A stretch of 64,000 nucleotides of DNA, taken from positions 3,529 through 67,528 of the forward strand of contig CAKPIA010000009.1 of assembly GCA_934162205.1 (NCBI GenBank), written 5' to 3'. This document shows, piece after piece, positions 26,972-36,267 of the stretch. A model generated the notes under the pieces. That model made no database searches. It was not told the origin of the DNA and was given only the letters and a program-made list of their open reading frames with translations. Positions within the stretch are counted from its first letter, which is position 1. Every line of letters begins with the position of its first letter. The DNA comes from an uncultured Clostridia bacterium. GTDB taxonomy: Bacteria; Bacillota; Clostridia; TANB77; CAG-508. The position numbers and the translations under genes are program-made.

Positions 26972-28474
26972 TTAATTTAATGGTTTCATTGTTGGGAATA
27001 ATAATACATCTCTAATTGATGCTGCGTCTGTTAATAGCATTACTAATCTATCAACACCTATACCTAATCCACCTGTTGGAGGCATACCATATTCAAGAGC
27101 TTGTATAAAATCTTCATCCATCATACCAGCTTCTTCATCTCCAGCATTTCTTGCTTCAACTTGTTTTTTAAATCTTTCATATTGGTCAATTGGATCATTT
27201 AATTCTGAAAATGCATTTCCATATTCTCTACCACCTATAAATATTTCAAATCTTTCCGTTAATCTAGTGTCTTTTGAACTTCTTTTTGCAAGTGGTGAAA
27301 TTTCTACTGGATAATCATATATAAATGTTGGTTGTATTAATGTTTTTTCAACATATTCATCAAAGAATAAACTAATTACATCTCCTCTTGTTTCCTTTGT
27401 TGAATCTGGAATTTCTAATCCTCTTTCTTTTGCAATTTTTACAGCTTCTTCGTCTGAATTTATTTCATTAAAATCAACTCCACAAGCTTCTTTAATACTA
27501 TCAATCATAGTAATTCTTTTCCATCCAGGTGTTAAATCAATTTCTTGTCCTTGATATGTTATTTTTGTTGTTCCTAAAACTTTCATTGCACATTTTGTAA
27601 ATATTTCTTCTGTTATATCCATCATATCATTATAATCTTCATATGCTGAATATAATTCTATTGATGTAAATTCTGGATTATGTCTTATATCCATTCCTTC
27701 ATTTCTGAATATTCTTCCCATTTCATAAACTTTATCATATCCACCAACAATTAATCTTTTTAAATTTAATTCTGTTGCAATTCTTAAATACATTGGTAAA
27801 TCTAATGCATTGTGATGTGTTATAAATGGCTTAGCTGTTGCTCCACCTGATATTGTATTTAATATTGGTGTTTCAACCTCTAAATATCCTTTTTCATCTA
27901 GTATTTTTCTTATCTCTGTAATTATTTTACTTCTTATTTCAAAAGTTTTCTTTACTTCTGGGTTCATTATTAAATCTACATATCTTTGTCTATATCTTAA
28001 ATCTGGATCTTTTAATCCATGGAATTTTTCTGGTAATGGTCTTAAAGATTTAGAAAGTAAAGTAACTTCTTTTGCATGTACTGATATTTCTTCTGTTCTT
28101 GTTTTAAATACAAAACCTGTAATACCAATAATATCTCCTATATCAAATGTTTTAAAAGCTTTATAACTTTCTTCTCCTAAATCATTTATACTTACATAAC
28201 TCTGAATTTTTTCATCACTGTCTTGTATTGTGCAGAATGATGCTTTTCCCATTATTCTTTTTGCTATAATTCTACCTGCAACAGTAACATCTTTTTGTTC
28301 AAATTCTTCATAATTTGCCTTTATTTGTCCTGCTGTATGTGTTCTATTAAATTTTGTTATTTCAAATGGATCCTTACCTTGTTCTTGTAATTCAGCTAAT
28401 TTATCCCTTCTAATTTGCATTAATTGATTTATATCTAATTCTTGTTCTTGATTATTGTTTTGATTTTCTCCCAT
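26972..28474 (-). CDS. lysS: Lysyl-tRNA synthetase (class II)
   Basis: LysS charges tRNA-Lys. I start at the ATG at 28474 (500 aa, MGENQNNNQEQ) because AAAGGAGAG lies at ideal spacing; 13 in-frame codons upstream overlap the ribosome site and ychF end. The OB anticodon-binding domain covers about residues 60-170 (VTVAGRIIAKRIMGKASF). Class II motifs follow: FEIRSKIITEIRK, MGRIFRNEGMDIRHNPEFT and GLGIGVDRLVMLL. It lies 13 nt after ychF, so the two genes are likely co-transcribed. Confidence 0.97.
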   Translation of the reverse strand: MGENQNNNQEQELDINQLMQIRRDKLAELQEQGKDPFEITKFNRTHTAGQIKANYEEFEQKDVTVAGRIIAKRIMGKASFCTIQDSDEKIQSYVSINDLGEESYKAFKTFDIGDIIGITGFVFKTRTEEISVHAKEVTLLSKSLRPLPEKFHGLKDPDLRYRQRYVDLIMNPEVKKTFEIRSKIITEIRKILDEKGYLEVETPILNTISGGATAKPFITHHNALDLPMYLRIATELNLKRLIVGGYDKVYEMGRIFRNEGMDIRHNPEFTSIELYSAYEDYNDMMDITEEIFTKCAMKVLGTTKITYQGQEIDLTPGWKRITMIDSIKEACGVDFNEINSDEEAVKIAKERGLEIPDSTKETRGDVISLFFDEYVEKTLIQPTFIYDYPVEISPLAKRSSKDTRLTERFEIFIGGREYGNAFSELNDPIDQYERFKKQVEARNAGDEEAGMMDEDFIQALEYGMPPTGGLGIGVDRLVMLLTDAASIRDVLLFPTMKPLN

Positions 28475-28487
28475 TATTATCTCTCCT

Positions 28488-29579
28488 TTATACATTAAAT
28501 TTAAATAATACAATATCTCCGTCTTGCATTATATATTCTTTTCCCTCTGAACGAATTAATCCTTTTTCTCTAGCTGCTACCATTGAACCTTCTCTCATTA
28601 AATCATCATATGAAACAACTTCTGCCTTTATAAATCCTCTTTGTATATCTGAATGGATTTTTCCAGCAGCTTCTGGTGCTTTTGTTCCTTTTTTTATTGT
28701 CCAAGCTCTAACTTCTGGTTCTCCTGCTGTTAAAAATGACATAAGTCCTAATAAATCATAACTTTTCTTAATTAATTTATCTAATCCAGATTCTTCTAGT
28801 CCTAATGCTTCTAACATTTCTTTTTTATCTTCATCATCTAACCCTGATAATTCTTCTTCTACTTTAACACACAATGTCACAACATCTGCATTATCTCTTT
28901 TAGCATAATCTTTAACTTTTATTACCATTTCTTCTCTATCTGGTGCTTCTAATTGTGACTCTGATATATTTGCTATATATATTATTGGTTTTGTTGTTAA
29001 TAAAAATAAGTCTTTTACTATTTCTTTTTCTTCATCTGAATATTCAAGTGCTCTTGCTGGCAATCCATCTTCTAGACCTTTTTTTATTTTTTCTAATAAA
29101 TCTATTTCAAATTGGAATTTTTTATCTGCTTTTAATGATTTTCTTGCTTTATCTAATCTTTTATCAACAGTTTCTATATCTGCAAATATTAATTCTAAAT
29201 TTATTGTTTCTATATCTCTAATTGGATCAACACTACCATCAACATGTACTACATTAGAATCTTCAAAACATCTAACAACTTGACATATTGCATCAACTTC
29301 TCTTATATGTGATAAGAATTTATTTCCTAAGCCTTCTCCTCTACTAGCACCTTTTACTAATCCAGCTATATCAACAAATTCAACAACTGCATGTGTTATT
29401 TTTTGTGGATTATACATCTTGGCTAAATTATCTATTCTTTCATCTGGAACTGGAACAACTCCAACATTTGGTTCTATTGTACAAAACGGATAATTAGCAC
29501 ATTCTGCTCCTGCTTTTGTTATGCTATTAAACATAGTACTTTTACCTACATTTGGAAGTCCAACTATACCAATTTTCAT
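28488..29579 (-). CDS. ychF: Ribosome-binding ATPase YchF
   Basis: YchF is an Obg-family P-loop protein that prefers ATP. The 363 residues begin with KIGIVGLPNVGKSTMF (P-loop) and include FVDIAGLVKGASRGEGLG (switch II). The nucleotide-specificity position reads YIANISE, the N-x-x-E type that explains ATP use. The coiled-coil region (about 130-190) and a C-terminal TGS domain (TFxxG-like region, RGFIKAEVVSYDDL, LFKFNV end) are complete. GGGAGAGG precedes the ATG. Confidence 0.97.
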   Translation of the reverse strand: MKIGIVGLPNVGKSTMFNSITKAGAECANYPFCTIEPNVGVVPVPDERIDNLAKMYNPQKITHAVVEFVDIAGLVKGASRGEGLGNKFLSHIREVDAICQVVRCFEDSNVVHVDGSVDPIRDIETINLELIFADIETVDKRLDKARKSLKADKKFQFEIDLLEKIKKGLEDGLPARALEYSDEEKEIVKDLFLLTTKPIIYIANISESQLEAPDREEMVIKVKDYAKRDNADVVTLCVKVEEELSGLDDEDKKEMLEALGLEESGLDKLIKKSYDLLGLMSFLTAGEPEVRAWTIKKGTKAPEAAGKIHSDIQRGFIKAEVVSYDDLMREGSMVAAREKGLIRSEGKEYIMQDGDIVLFKFNV

Positions 29580-29677
29580 TTTTACCTCTCCCTTTATATT
29601 TTAATAATTTATATATTTCTTCTATTAAAAATTCATATTATAATATAGCACAAAATTGTTAGTTTGTCTATTAAAAT

Positions 29678-29706
29678 TTGAAGATTAGCCATATTTGTGA
29701 TATAAT
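29678..29706 (+). promoter_or_regulatory. Sigma-A promoter of the 29774-30214 gene
   Basis: TTGAAG (29678-29683), a 17-nt spacer and TATAAT (29701-29706), 67 nt before the start codon. Confidence 0.7.
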
Positions 29707-29773
29707 TAAATTAGTAACTTGTAAATTTAGGTAATAGATATTATATTACCCCACACAACAAAAGGAGAACATC

Positions 29774-30214
29774 ATGAAAAAATTTAATCCATTGACAGTG
29801 CAAGAATTTAACAATCTTAACATGAAAGACAACAAAGCAAATTGTATGTTATTTGCTTTTGGAACCTTTAGAGATAAGTCTAAAAGTATTTTAGATTATA
29901 ATCTTTATGGATTCCGGTCAACTCCAATAAAGGAAATTGTTGAAGAAGCAGGTAAAAAATTCGGAAACATCAAGCTCCGGAAAATCATATCAACAGATGA
30001 AGCACCTGAAAATTCATATATTATTGGCTTTTACCTAAAAAAGACCAATGATGAATATATTGGATATGATTATCACTTCATCCGGCGAGAACTGGATGGA
30101 ACTTGGGTTGAAAAACCTGGCTGGATTGAACCAGCTTGCACAGCCAATCTGGCTGATTTACGAATAGAATATGGGATGGATCCAGTTTTATTTGTAGTAG
30201 AAGGAGTTCTGTAA
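29774..30214 (+). CDS. Unrecognised 146-aa protein with atypical codon use
   Basis: The ATG follows AAGGAGAACATC. The soluble protein has a Cys/Leu-rich N-terminal region (NCMLFAFGTF) and a C-terminal YDYHFIRRELDGTWVEKPGW block. That block resembles the His-(x)-Arg...Asp-Gly-x-Trp...Lys-Pro-Gly pattern I have seen in uncharacterised phage and bacterial proteins; no function is claimed. It is more GC-rich than its neighbours and uses CGG three times (residues 48, 69, 104). It lies alone on the plus strand between ychF and a minus-strand cytidylyltransferase gene, with its own promoter and terminator. This looks like an acquired moron-type gene. Confidence 0.7.
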   Translation: MKKFNPLTVQEFNNLNMKDNKANCMLFAFGTFRDKSKSILDYNLYGFRSTPIKEIVEEAGKKFGNIKLRKIISTDEAPENSYIIGFYLKKTNDEYIGYDYHFIRRELDGTWVEKPGWIEPACTANLADLRIEYGMDPVLFVVEGVL

Positions 30215-30230
30215 TACAGAACTCCTTCTA
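30198..30230 (+). terminator. Terminator overlapping the end of the 29774-30214 gene
   Basis: A perfect 15-bp stem with a 3-nt loop is followed by TTTTATTATAT. The last codons and the stop codon lie within the 5' arm and loop. Confidence 0.85.
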
Positions 30231-30243
30231 TTTTATTATATAA

Positions 30244-31092
30244 TTATCTTTCTTCACCATCATCTTTGTTTTCTTTATTTTGTTGTTTTGATTTTATATC
30301 AATGTTTCCAGTAAAATGTTTTTCTTTGTCTTCAATAGTAACCTGTCTTAGTTTCAGCTTTTTCTTATATGCAGTTGTTGACCTTTCTTGCATTTTTTTA
30401 GCATCTCTATCTGTATAAACAATCGTTAAATCATTTATATTCTTATAATCTTTTTCTAAATCTGATCCACATACTATTGTAGGAACTGTTCCATATCTAG
30501 CTTTTACCCAATCTGATGCTACATGTAAATCTCTTGTATAAAACTCATAAACTCCATCTATAAATTTAAAATGTCTTAATATTTCCATTCTTTCTTCTGC
30601 ATTTATCTTAGGAAAATCTCCCTTTTGTTTTTTTACCAATTCATCAGATTTAACTCCCGCAACTATTTTATTTCCTAATTTTTGTGCTTCCATTAAATTT
30701 TCTAAATGTCCTGCATGAAATAAGTCATATGTACCTGGAACATAAACCGTTTCATATTTCTTTTCTTCTTCTTTTTTCTTTTCATTTTCTTCTTTTTTTC
30801 TCTCTTGATATTCTTCAAATGCAGTTAAAGCTTTATCTCTTATTTTTTGTTCCTCTAAAGAATCTATGATAAATGTAAAATCCACTCCTGTTATTTGTTC
30901 CATTATTTTTGCTCTATCTTCAGCAGATTTTAATGGTGTATCCATTCCTAATTCTTCGCATAACTCGTTTTGATATATTGCTACAGAAAAATATTTATTT
31001 CCTTTCTCTTTATTTTTTTGAATCATTTCATCTAATTTTCTTAAATCTTTAGATCTTAAAATATCATATTCACCTGATACATAACCTAACAT
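30244..31092 (-). CDS. Cytidylyltransferase-like protein with a degenerate tandem domain
   Basis: The 282-residue protein holds two nucleotidyltransferase-fold repeats. The C-terminal one (about residues 113-245) is intact, with VPGTYDLFHAGHLENL (HxGH) and a late RSTTAYKKKL matching the ISTT signature of TagD/ethanolamine-phosphate cytidylyltransferases. The N-terminal one (about 1-85) aligns in order (GYVSGEYDILRSKDLRKL, AEDRAKIMEQI) but has lost HxGH. A Glu/Lys-rich coiled linker separates them. It probably activates a phospho-alcohol with CTP, as in glycerol- or ethanolamine-phosphate pathways. The substrate is not shown. Confidence 0.75.
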   Translation of the reverse strand: MLGYVSGEYDILRSKDLRKLDEMIQKNKEKGNKYFSVAIYQNELCEELGMDTPLKSAEDRAKIMEQITGVDFTFIIDSLEEQKIRDKALTAFEEYQERKKEENEKKKEEEKKYETVYVPGTYDLFHAGHLENLMEAQKLGNKIVAGVKSDELVKKQKGDFPKINAEERMEILRHFKFIDGVYEFYTRDLHVASDWVKARYGTVPTIVCGSDLEKDYKNINDLTIVYTDRDAKKMQERSTTAYKKKLKLRQVTIEDKEKHFTGNIDIKSKQQNKENKDDGEER

Positions 31093-31107
31093 ATTAATTT
31101 CTCCTTT

Positions 31108-31617
31108 TTAAATTAAATTTTTATATGTTGTCCATTTTTCATTATCTTCTAATACTTCTTTTTGTATATCTTCCATTTTCAAATTTGATATTTCGTCTAT
31201 AACCTTATAAGCAAGTTCTTCACTTAATATTTTAGTTGTTCCTTCTTTATTAAACACGTACTGTTTAACTTTTTCTGGTAATTGCACATTATATTTTTCT
31301 ATAAGTCTTGCATTTAAAATATCATAATCATTATAAATATCTTCCCTTGAAAACTTATCTAAATAATGATTATAAAATAAATAATCTGTTATTAAATGTA
31401 AAAAAAATCCTTTTTGAAAACTTGTTTCAATTTCATTACTTTCTAAGAATTTTTTCAAATTAGTATATGCTGGAGATTTTCCATAATGTGATAATGATTT
31501 AGGTTTTATTAAATCTGGTTCTATAGTTCCCTTTACAAACTCTTCTTTATTTTCATTATTTTTATGTTTTTTTAAATATTCTTGTGCTACCGCAACATGA
31601 ATTACATAACCTGGCAT
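31108..31617 (-). CDS. Zinc-dependent phospholipase C-like HD-fold protein
   Basis: I start at the ATG at 31617 (169 aa, MPGYVIHVAVAQEYL) because AAGGAG lies at good spacing; seven upstream codons include the ribosome site. The N-terminal PGYVIHVAVAQ, then GTIEPDLIKPKSLSHYG and a buried GFFLHLITDYLFYNHYL resemble the zinc-dependent phospholipase C/S1-P1-like family. There is no signal peptide, so it would be cytoplasmic. It lies 15 nt upstream of the cytidylyltransferase gene on the same strand, which could hint at phospholipid head-group metabolism (inference). Confidence 0.65.
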   Translation of the reverse strand: MPGYVIHVAVAQEYLKKHKNNENKEEFVKGTIEPDLIKPKSLSHYGKSPAYTNLKKFLESNEIETSFQKGFFLHLITDYLFYNHYLDKFSREDIYNDYDILNARLIEKYNVQLPEKVKQYVFNKEGTTKILSEELAYKVIDEISNLKMEDIQKEVLEDNEKWTTYKNLI

Positions 31618-31749
31618 ATATATTCTCCTTTTTTCCATTATAATTATATTTTACCATTTATAGCGTTTTATGTCAATTTTAATTCATTTAATATTTTTCT
31701 TTATTTTCTATTTACAATATAAATATATTTATATATAATATACTAAATT

Positions 31750-31825
31750 GCTTCTATAGCTCAGTTGGTAGAGTGCAGCCTTGGTAAGGCTGAGGTCACC
31801 AGTTCAATCCTGGTTAGAAGCCCCA
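31750..31825 (+). tRNA. tRNA-Thr (anticodon GGT)
   Basis: The cloverleaf is complete. Acceptor GCTTCTA pairs with TAGAAGC, the D arm is GCTC/GAGT and the anticodon stem CAGCC/GGCTG. The loop TTGGTAA has GGT at 31783-31785, the T arm is ACCAG/CTGGT with TTCAATC, and CCA is encoded. The D stem has one G-T pair. Confidence 0.93.
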
Positions 31826-31829
31826 TAAC

Positions 31830-31859
31830 AAAAAGGAAAGTTTTTAAACTTTCCTTTTT
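31830..31859. terminator. Shared terminator of tRNA-Thr and ileS
   Basis: A 14-bp stem (AAAAAGGAAAGTTT arms) with A/T runs on both sides sits between the convergent tRNA gene and ileS. Confidence 0.85.
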
Positions 31860-31869
31860 GTTTTTGAAA

Positions 31870-34800
31870 TTATTTTACTACTTCGACATCTATATTTAAT
31901 TTTTGATCATTTATACCTGTTTCTATGTAGCTATCTCTTGAAGCATTATAAATAATATTATTTGCTAAAGTATCATGTTTTATTGTATCTTCGAATTTTT
32001 TAATTACTTTTTCTATATCTTCATTTCCTTCTACATAAAGATTTATTCTATCTAAAACTTCAAATCCTTTATCTTTTCTCATATTTTGAACTTTAGAAAG
32101 AATTTCTCTTAAATATCCTTCTTCTTTTAGTTCTTCTGTTATATGAGTATCTAACACAACACCAATTTCGCCCTCTCCACTAAATGCAAATCCATCTTTT
32201 CCTTGCATTGTAACAAGTAGATTTTCTGAATTTAATCCAATTTGAGTATCATCTATTTCTATATATTCTACTCCGCCATTTTTAACAGTATTAGCTAAAT
32301 CCATTTGATTTTTCTTAGCAATTTCTTCTTTTATTCTTGGTATTAACCTTCCATATTCTTTACCAAGCACTGGTAAATTTGGTTTAATTTCAAAATTAAC
32401 ATATTCAGACATTTCTGCTCCAAGTTCTATTTTCTTAACATTTAATTCCTCTTTTACTATATCTGAATAATATTCTGGTAAAGTATCTATAGAAATTAGC
32501 ATTTCAGAAAGTGGTTGTCTGTTTTTAATATTTGCAGAATTTCTTGCACTTCTTCCTAATTTAACAATTTTATATGCTAAATCCATTTCTTTTTCTAATT
32601 TTTTGTCTATTGCAGTTTCGTCAACTTCTGGCCATAAACATAAATGTACACTTTCTGGTGCAGTTTTATCTAATCCTACAACTAAATTTTGATATATTTC
32701 ATCTGCCATAAATGGTACAAATGGTGCTGAAATTTTGCTTAATGTAACTAATACTTTGTAAAGTGTTACATATGCACCTATTTTATCATCATTTAATTCA
32801 GTTAACCAGAATCTTTCTCTATTCCTACGAACATACCAATTTGAAAGTTCGTCTGTAAAATCTTCTATCATTAATGCTGCTGATGTAATATCATAATTAT
32901 TTAATTTTTCATCTACATCTTTTACAAGTGTATTTAATTTAGAAATTATCCATTTATCCATTACATTTGTTATTTTAAAATCTTTGTATTCTAATGGATT
33001 AAATTGATCTATTTCTGCATAAAGTACATAGAATGAATATACATTCCATAAAGTACTTAAAAATCCTCTTTGTGTTTCTTGAACATTATTTAGTCCAAGT
33101 CTTGTTGGTAACCATGGAGCTGATACTGTATAAAAATGCCATCTTGTTGCATCTGCACCAACTTGATTTAATAATATCATTGGATCTACACCATTACCTT
33201 TTGATTTAGACATTTTTTGTCCTTTTTCATCTAATACATGGCCTAAAACTATACAGTTTTCAAATGGGGTTCTTCCAAATAAAGCTGTTCCAATTGCTGT
33301 TAATGTATAGAACCATCCTCTTGTTTGATCAATAGCTTCTGATATAAATCCTGCTGGGAAATTATTATCAAACATTTCTTTATTTTCAAATGGGTAATGC
33401 CATTGTGCAAAAGGCATTGATCCAGAGTCAAACCAACAATCTATAACTTCTTTTGCTCTTTTCATTTCTTTTCCACATTTTGGACATTTTAAATGTACAT
33501 TGTCTATGTATGGCTTATGTAATTCTATTTCTTCTGGACAATCAATAGCTTTTTCTTTTAATTCTTCTATTGATCCAATACATTCTTGATGTCCACAATT
33601 TTCATCCTCACAAGTCCATACTGGAAGAGGTGTTCCCCAATATCTATCTCTTGAGATTCCCCAATCTATAACATTTTCTAGGAATTTTCCAAATCTTCCT
33701 GTTCTTATTGTATCTGGATACCAATTTACTTTGTTGTTATTTGCAACTAATTCATCTCTTAATTTACTCATAGCTACAAACCAACTCTCTTTTGGATAAT
33801 AAAGAAGTGGTGTGTCACATCTCCAACAATGTGGATATGAGTGTAAATGTTTTTCTTTAGAGAATAATTTTCCTTGTTCTGCAAGCCACTTACAAATATC
33901 TTCATTACAATCTCTTACAAATCTTCCTGCCCATGGTTCTACTTCTTTAACGAATTTTCCAGATTTGTCTACTAAATTTACAAACGCAATTCCATTTTGT
34001 TTAGAAACTAAGCTATCATCTTCACCATATGCTGGTGCAATATGTACAATTCCTGTACCATCTTCTAAGTTAACATAGTCACCATGAATTACAACAAATG
34101 CTTTTCCATCAACTTGAGCAAATGGCATTAATTGTTCATACTCTGTTCCTAATAAATCTTCACCTTTAAATTCACTTACAATTTCATAAGGTGTTTCTTT
34201 TAATACAGTACCTAATAAATCTTTTGCTAATATATAATTTTCGTATACAGGTTCATCATCTGTACCAATATTTGCTTTAACTTCTACATAATCATATGTT
34301 TTATTTACACACAATGCTAAGTTTGATGGTAAAGTCCAAGGAGTTGTTGTCCAAGCTAAAATATAAGTATTATCTTTTCCTTTTACTTTAAATTTTGCAA
34401 TACAAGTTAAATCTTTTACATCCTTATATCCTTGTGCGACTTCATGTGAAGATAATGCTGTTCCACATCTTGGGCAATATGGCATAACTTTATGTCCTTC
34501 ATATAAAAGACCTTTATTCCACATTTGTTTTAATGCCCACCAAACAGACTCTATATAATCATTATGATATGTTACATATGGATTTTCCATATCAACCCAA
34601 TATCCAACTTTGTTTGTCATTTCTTCCCACATATGAACATATGTGAAAACACTGTCTTTACATTCTTTAACGAATTTTTCTACTCCATAATCTTCAATTT
34701 GTTCTTTTCCAGAAATTCCAAGTTTTTTCTCTATTTCTAGTTCAACTGGAAGTCCATGTGTATCCCAACCAGCTTTTCTTATAACTTTATAACCTTTCAT

Positions 34801-35019
34801 TACTTTGTATCTTGGAATAATATCTTTCATTACTCTTGTTTCGATGTGTCCAACATGTGGTTTTCCATTTGCTGTTGGAGGTCCATCATAAAATGTAAAA
34901 TATCTTTTTCCTTCATTCATAGCAAAGTTTTTCTTTATAATATCTTTTTCTTTCCAAACTTTAGCTACTTCATTTTCCATACCAACAAATCCATTTGGTA
35001 ATTCTACTTTTTTATACAT
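31870..35019 (-). CDS. ileS: Isoleucyl-tRNA synthetase
   Basis: IleS charges tRNA-Ile. The class I motifs are GKPHVGHIETR (HxGH, about residues 54-57) and KMSKSKGNG (about 595-603). The CP1 editing domain lies between them (LAWTTTPWTLPSN, and DGTGIVHIAPAYGEDD). At 1049 residues it resembles the long eukaryote-like IleS2 type rather than the 920-residue IleS1; IleS2 enzymes are often mupirocin-insensitive. It is the second gene of a T-box-controlled operon after a DUF1653 gene, 14 nt apart. GAAGGGGA precedes the ATG. Confidence 0.97.
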   Translation of the reverse strand: MYKKVELPNGFVGMENEVAKVWKEKDIIKKNFAMNEGKRYFTFYDGPPTANGKPHVGHIETRVMKDIIPRYKVMKGYKVIRKAGWDTHGLPVELEIEKKLGISGKEQIEDYGVEKFVKECKDSVFTYVHMWEEMTNKVGYWVDMENPYVTYHNDYIESVWWALKQMWNKGLLYEGHKVMPYCPRCGTALSSHEVAQGYKDVKDLTCIAKFKVKGKDNTYILAWTTTPWTLPSNLALCVNKTYDYVEVKANIGTDDEPVYENYILAKDLLGTVLKETPYEIVSEFKGEDLLGTEYEQLMPFAQVDGKAFVVIHGDYVNLEDGTGIVHIAPAYGEDDSLVSKQNGIAFVNLVDKSGKFVKEVEPWAGRFVRDCNEDICKWLAEQGKLFSKEKHLHSYPHCWRCDTPLLYYPKESWFVAMSKLRDELVANNNKVNWYPDTIRTGRFGKFLENVIDWGISRDRYWGTPLPVWTCEDENCGHQECIGSIEELKEKAIDCPEEIELHKPYIDNVHLKCPKCGKEMKRAKEVIDCWFDSGSMPFAQWHYPFENKEMFDNNFPAGFISEAIDQTRGWFYTLTAIGTALFGRTPFENCIVLGHVLDEKGQKMSKSKGNGVDPMILLNQVGADATRWHFYTVSAPWLPTRLGLNNVQETQRGFLSTLWNVYSFYVLYAEIDQFNPLEYKDFKITNVMDKWIISKLNTLVKDVDEKLNNYDITSAALMIEDFTDELSNWYVRRNRERFWLTELNDDKIGAYVTLYKVLVTLSKISAPFVPFMADEIYQNLVVGLDKTAPESVHLCLWPEVDETAIDKKLEKEMDLAYKIVKLGRSARNSANIKNRQPLSEMLISIDTLPEYYSDIVKEELNVKKIELGAEMSEYVNFEIKPNLPVLGKEYGRLIPRIKEEIAKKNQMDLANTVKNGGVEYIEIDDTQIGLNSENLLVTMQGKDGFAFSGEGEIGVVLDTHITEELKEEGYLREILSKVQNMRKDKGFEVLDRINLYVEGNEDIEKVIKKFEDTIKHDTLANNIIYNASRDSYIETGINDQKLNIDVEVVK

Positions 35020-35033
35020 ATAAATTTCCCCTT

Positions 35034-35285
35034 CTATTTTTTGTTTACACTTTCTATATTTTGTAATTCAAATCTGTATTTTTGTTTAACATTTGGATAT
35101 TTTTCGTGGTCTACTTCACTTAAAAACATATCAATTGGTCTTACATATAATTGTTTTCCATCACCATATAATGGTCTATATAAAACTAATTTTTCTCTTG
35201 TTTCACTGTGTATTACTACATCTTCTACAAAATAATAATCTCCTTTAAAATGTTTATAAACTCTTTTTAATTCTAGTTCTTGCAT
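35034..35285 (-). CDS. DUF1653 domain protein
   Basis: This is a small protein of 83 residues. The start at 35285 is set by AAAGGAGG at ideal spacing; an in-frame upstream ATG would read through the T-box terminator. It carries the DUF1653 core YKHFKGDYYFVEDVVIHSET..LVLYRPLYGDG..YVRPIDMFL. Function is unknown; its position between the T-box and ileS makes it part of the isoleucine-starvation response here. Confidence 0.88.
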   Translation of the reverse strand: MQELELKRVYKHFKGDYYFVEDVVIHSETREKLVLYRPLYGDGKQLYVRPIDMFLSEVDHEKYPNVKQKYRFELQNIESVNKK

Positions 35286-35302
35286 TTTATCCTCCTTTAT
35301 AC

Positions 35303-35575
35303 AAAAAATCCATTTCATCCTATATTTTAGGACGAAATGGATTTAACTTCCGCGGTACCACCTAATTTAGCAATTTATATTTTTATAAATTTACTCTCTC
35401 AAATATCTTTAACGCAGATATACGGCAAAACTTACTTTTATTTCAGTTTAGCAACTAACAAAGTGATAATAAATAGATTTTACTTACCAAATTTTCAGCT
35501 ACCTTTGGCTCTCTAAAAGATATTTTTCTATTTATCTTGTCTTGTTTATGTATTTTTATATTGTTTAATATGATA
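35303..35575 (-). promoter_or_regulatory. T-box riboswitch (tRNA-Ile sensing) of the DUF1653-ileS operon
   Basis: On the minus strand, stem I elements (AGAGAGCC, then GGTAGCTGAAA) are followed by a T-box with TTAGGTGGTACCGCGGAA (35348-35365). A strong terminator hairpin of AAATCCATTTC-type arms with a TTTTTTG tail (35303-35344) then follows. An ATC triplet in the expected specifier position (complement of 35465-35467) fits Ile. Uncharged tRNA would stabilise the antiterminator and allow read-through into ileS. Confidence 0.9.
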
Positions 35576-35624
35576 TCACTTTTATTTTTATTTTGCAATA
35601 ATTTTTCTGATTTTTTTAAACAAA

Positions 35625-35654
35625 GTTGTCAGAAAACTACATTCTATTGACAGC
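35625..35654 (-). repeat. 31-bp hairpin repeat, copy 3 (divergent)
   Basis: The arms GTTGTCA and TTGACAG are retained, but the centre has changed (ACATTCTA in place of ACGTCCCCA). It is about 105 nt past the stop of the 35760-36197 gene and just upstream of the T-box leader. Confidence 0.6.
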
Positions 35655-35679
35655 CATTAAAATTAAAAAATATTACTCA

Positions 35680-35710
35680 AAAGTAAAAGCACTGATTTTC
35701 ATCAGTGCTT
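35680..35710 (-). terminator. Terminator of the 35760-36197 gene
   Basis: A perfect 10-bp stem AAGCACTGAT/ATCAGTGCTT with a 4-nt loop is followed on the minus strand by TTTACTTTTGAG. A second short hairpin (GAGAGAAAT..ATCTCTC) lies just before it. Confidence 0.75.
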
Positions 35711-35759
35711 GAGAGATACCTTGCATTTCTCTCCTGAAATTCAGATTACTAAATTAAGA

Positions 35760-36197
35760 TTACAGCTTATATAAGTATACTTTTACTGCATCTTCCTGGT
35801 CCTGGATTGTTACCAAGAATCTTTCATCTTGTAACAAACATATTCCAGAATGAGGGTCTATGTTTTTCCATTTGTTGTTATTGTAAACAACGTCACCCAA
35901 CAACAATGCTGGGTTTATTACATCTACACAGGAAATTTTCTTTCCTATGTTTTCCAGGTAATTGCACTCCGGAATAAGACATCTCAAATGAGCTGCAACC
36001 TCAATTCCTAGAGACCCTGATGTTTCAGCTATTACTGAAACAATATAGGATTTTTTATACGAAACCGAATTGGTTTCATATACCATGTATCCTATCCGAT
36101 CCCCAAGAATCTCTAGGGCTCTCTTACCATTCTCTGTGGTCTTGCAAAAGCCAAATTCATTATTTGGGCAATAGCCCAATTCTTCATATTTTGCCAT
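35760..36197 (-). CDS. Unrecognised 145-aa protein with atypical composition
   Basis: The ATG follows AAGGAGGACAAAG. The soluble protein has several Cys residues (GYCPNNEFGFCKT, LRCLIPECNYL, SGICLLQ) and no membrane segment. I do not recognise a family. It is visibly more GC-rich than its neighbours, uses CGG at residue 34, and has its own consensus promoter and terminator. It separates mutS2 from the ileS operon. It is probably an acquired single-gene unit. Confidence 0.65.
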   Translation of the reverse strand: MAKYEELGYCPNNEFGFCKTTENGKRALEILGDRIGYMVYETNSVSYKKSYIVSVIAETSGSLGIEVAAHLRCLIPECNYLENIGKKISCVDVINPALLLGDVVYNNNKWKNIDPHSGICLLQDERFLVTIQDQEDAVKVYLYKL

Positions 36198-36267
36198 TTC
36201 TTTGTCCTCCTTATGTTTTTTTATTCATTGCTTTAATGGCAATACAAGGTTTACAGTTACTCCTTAT

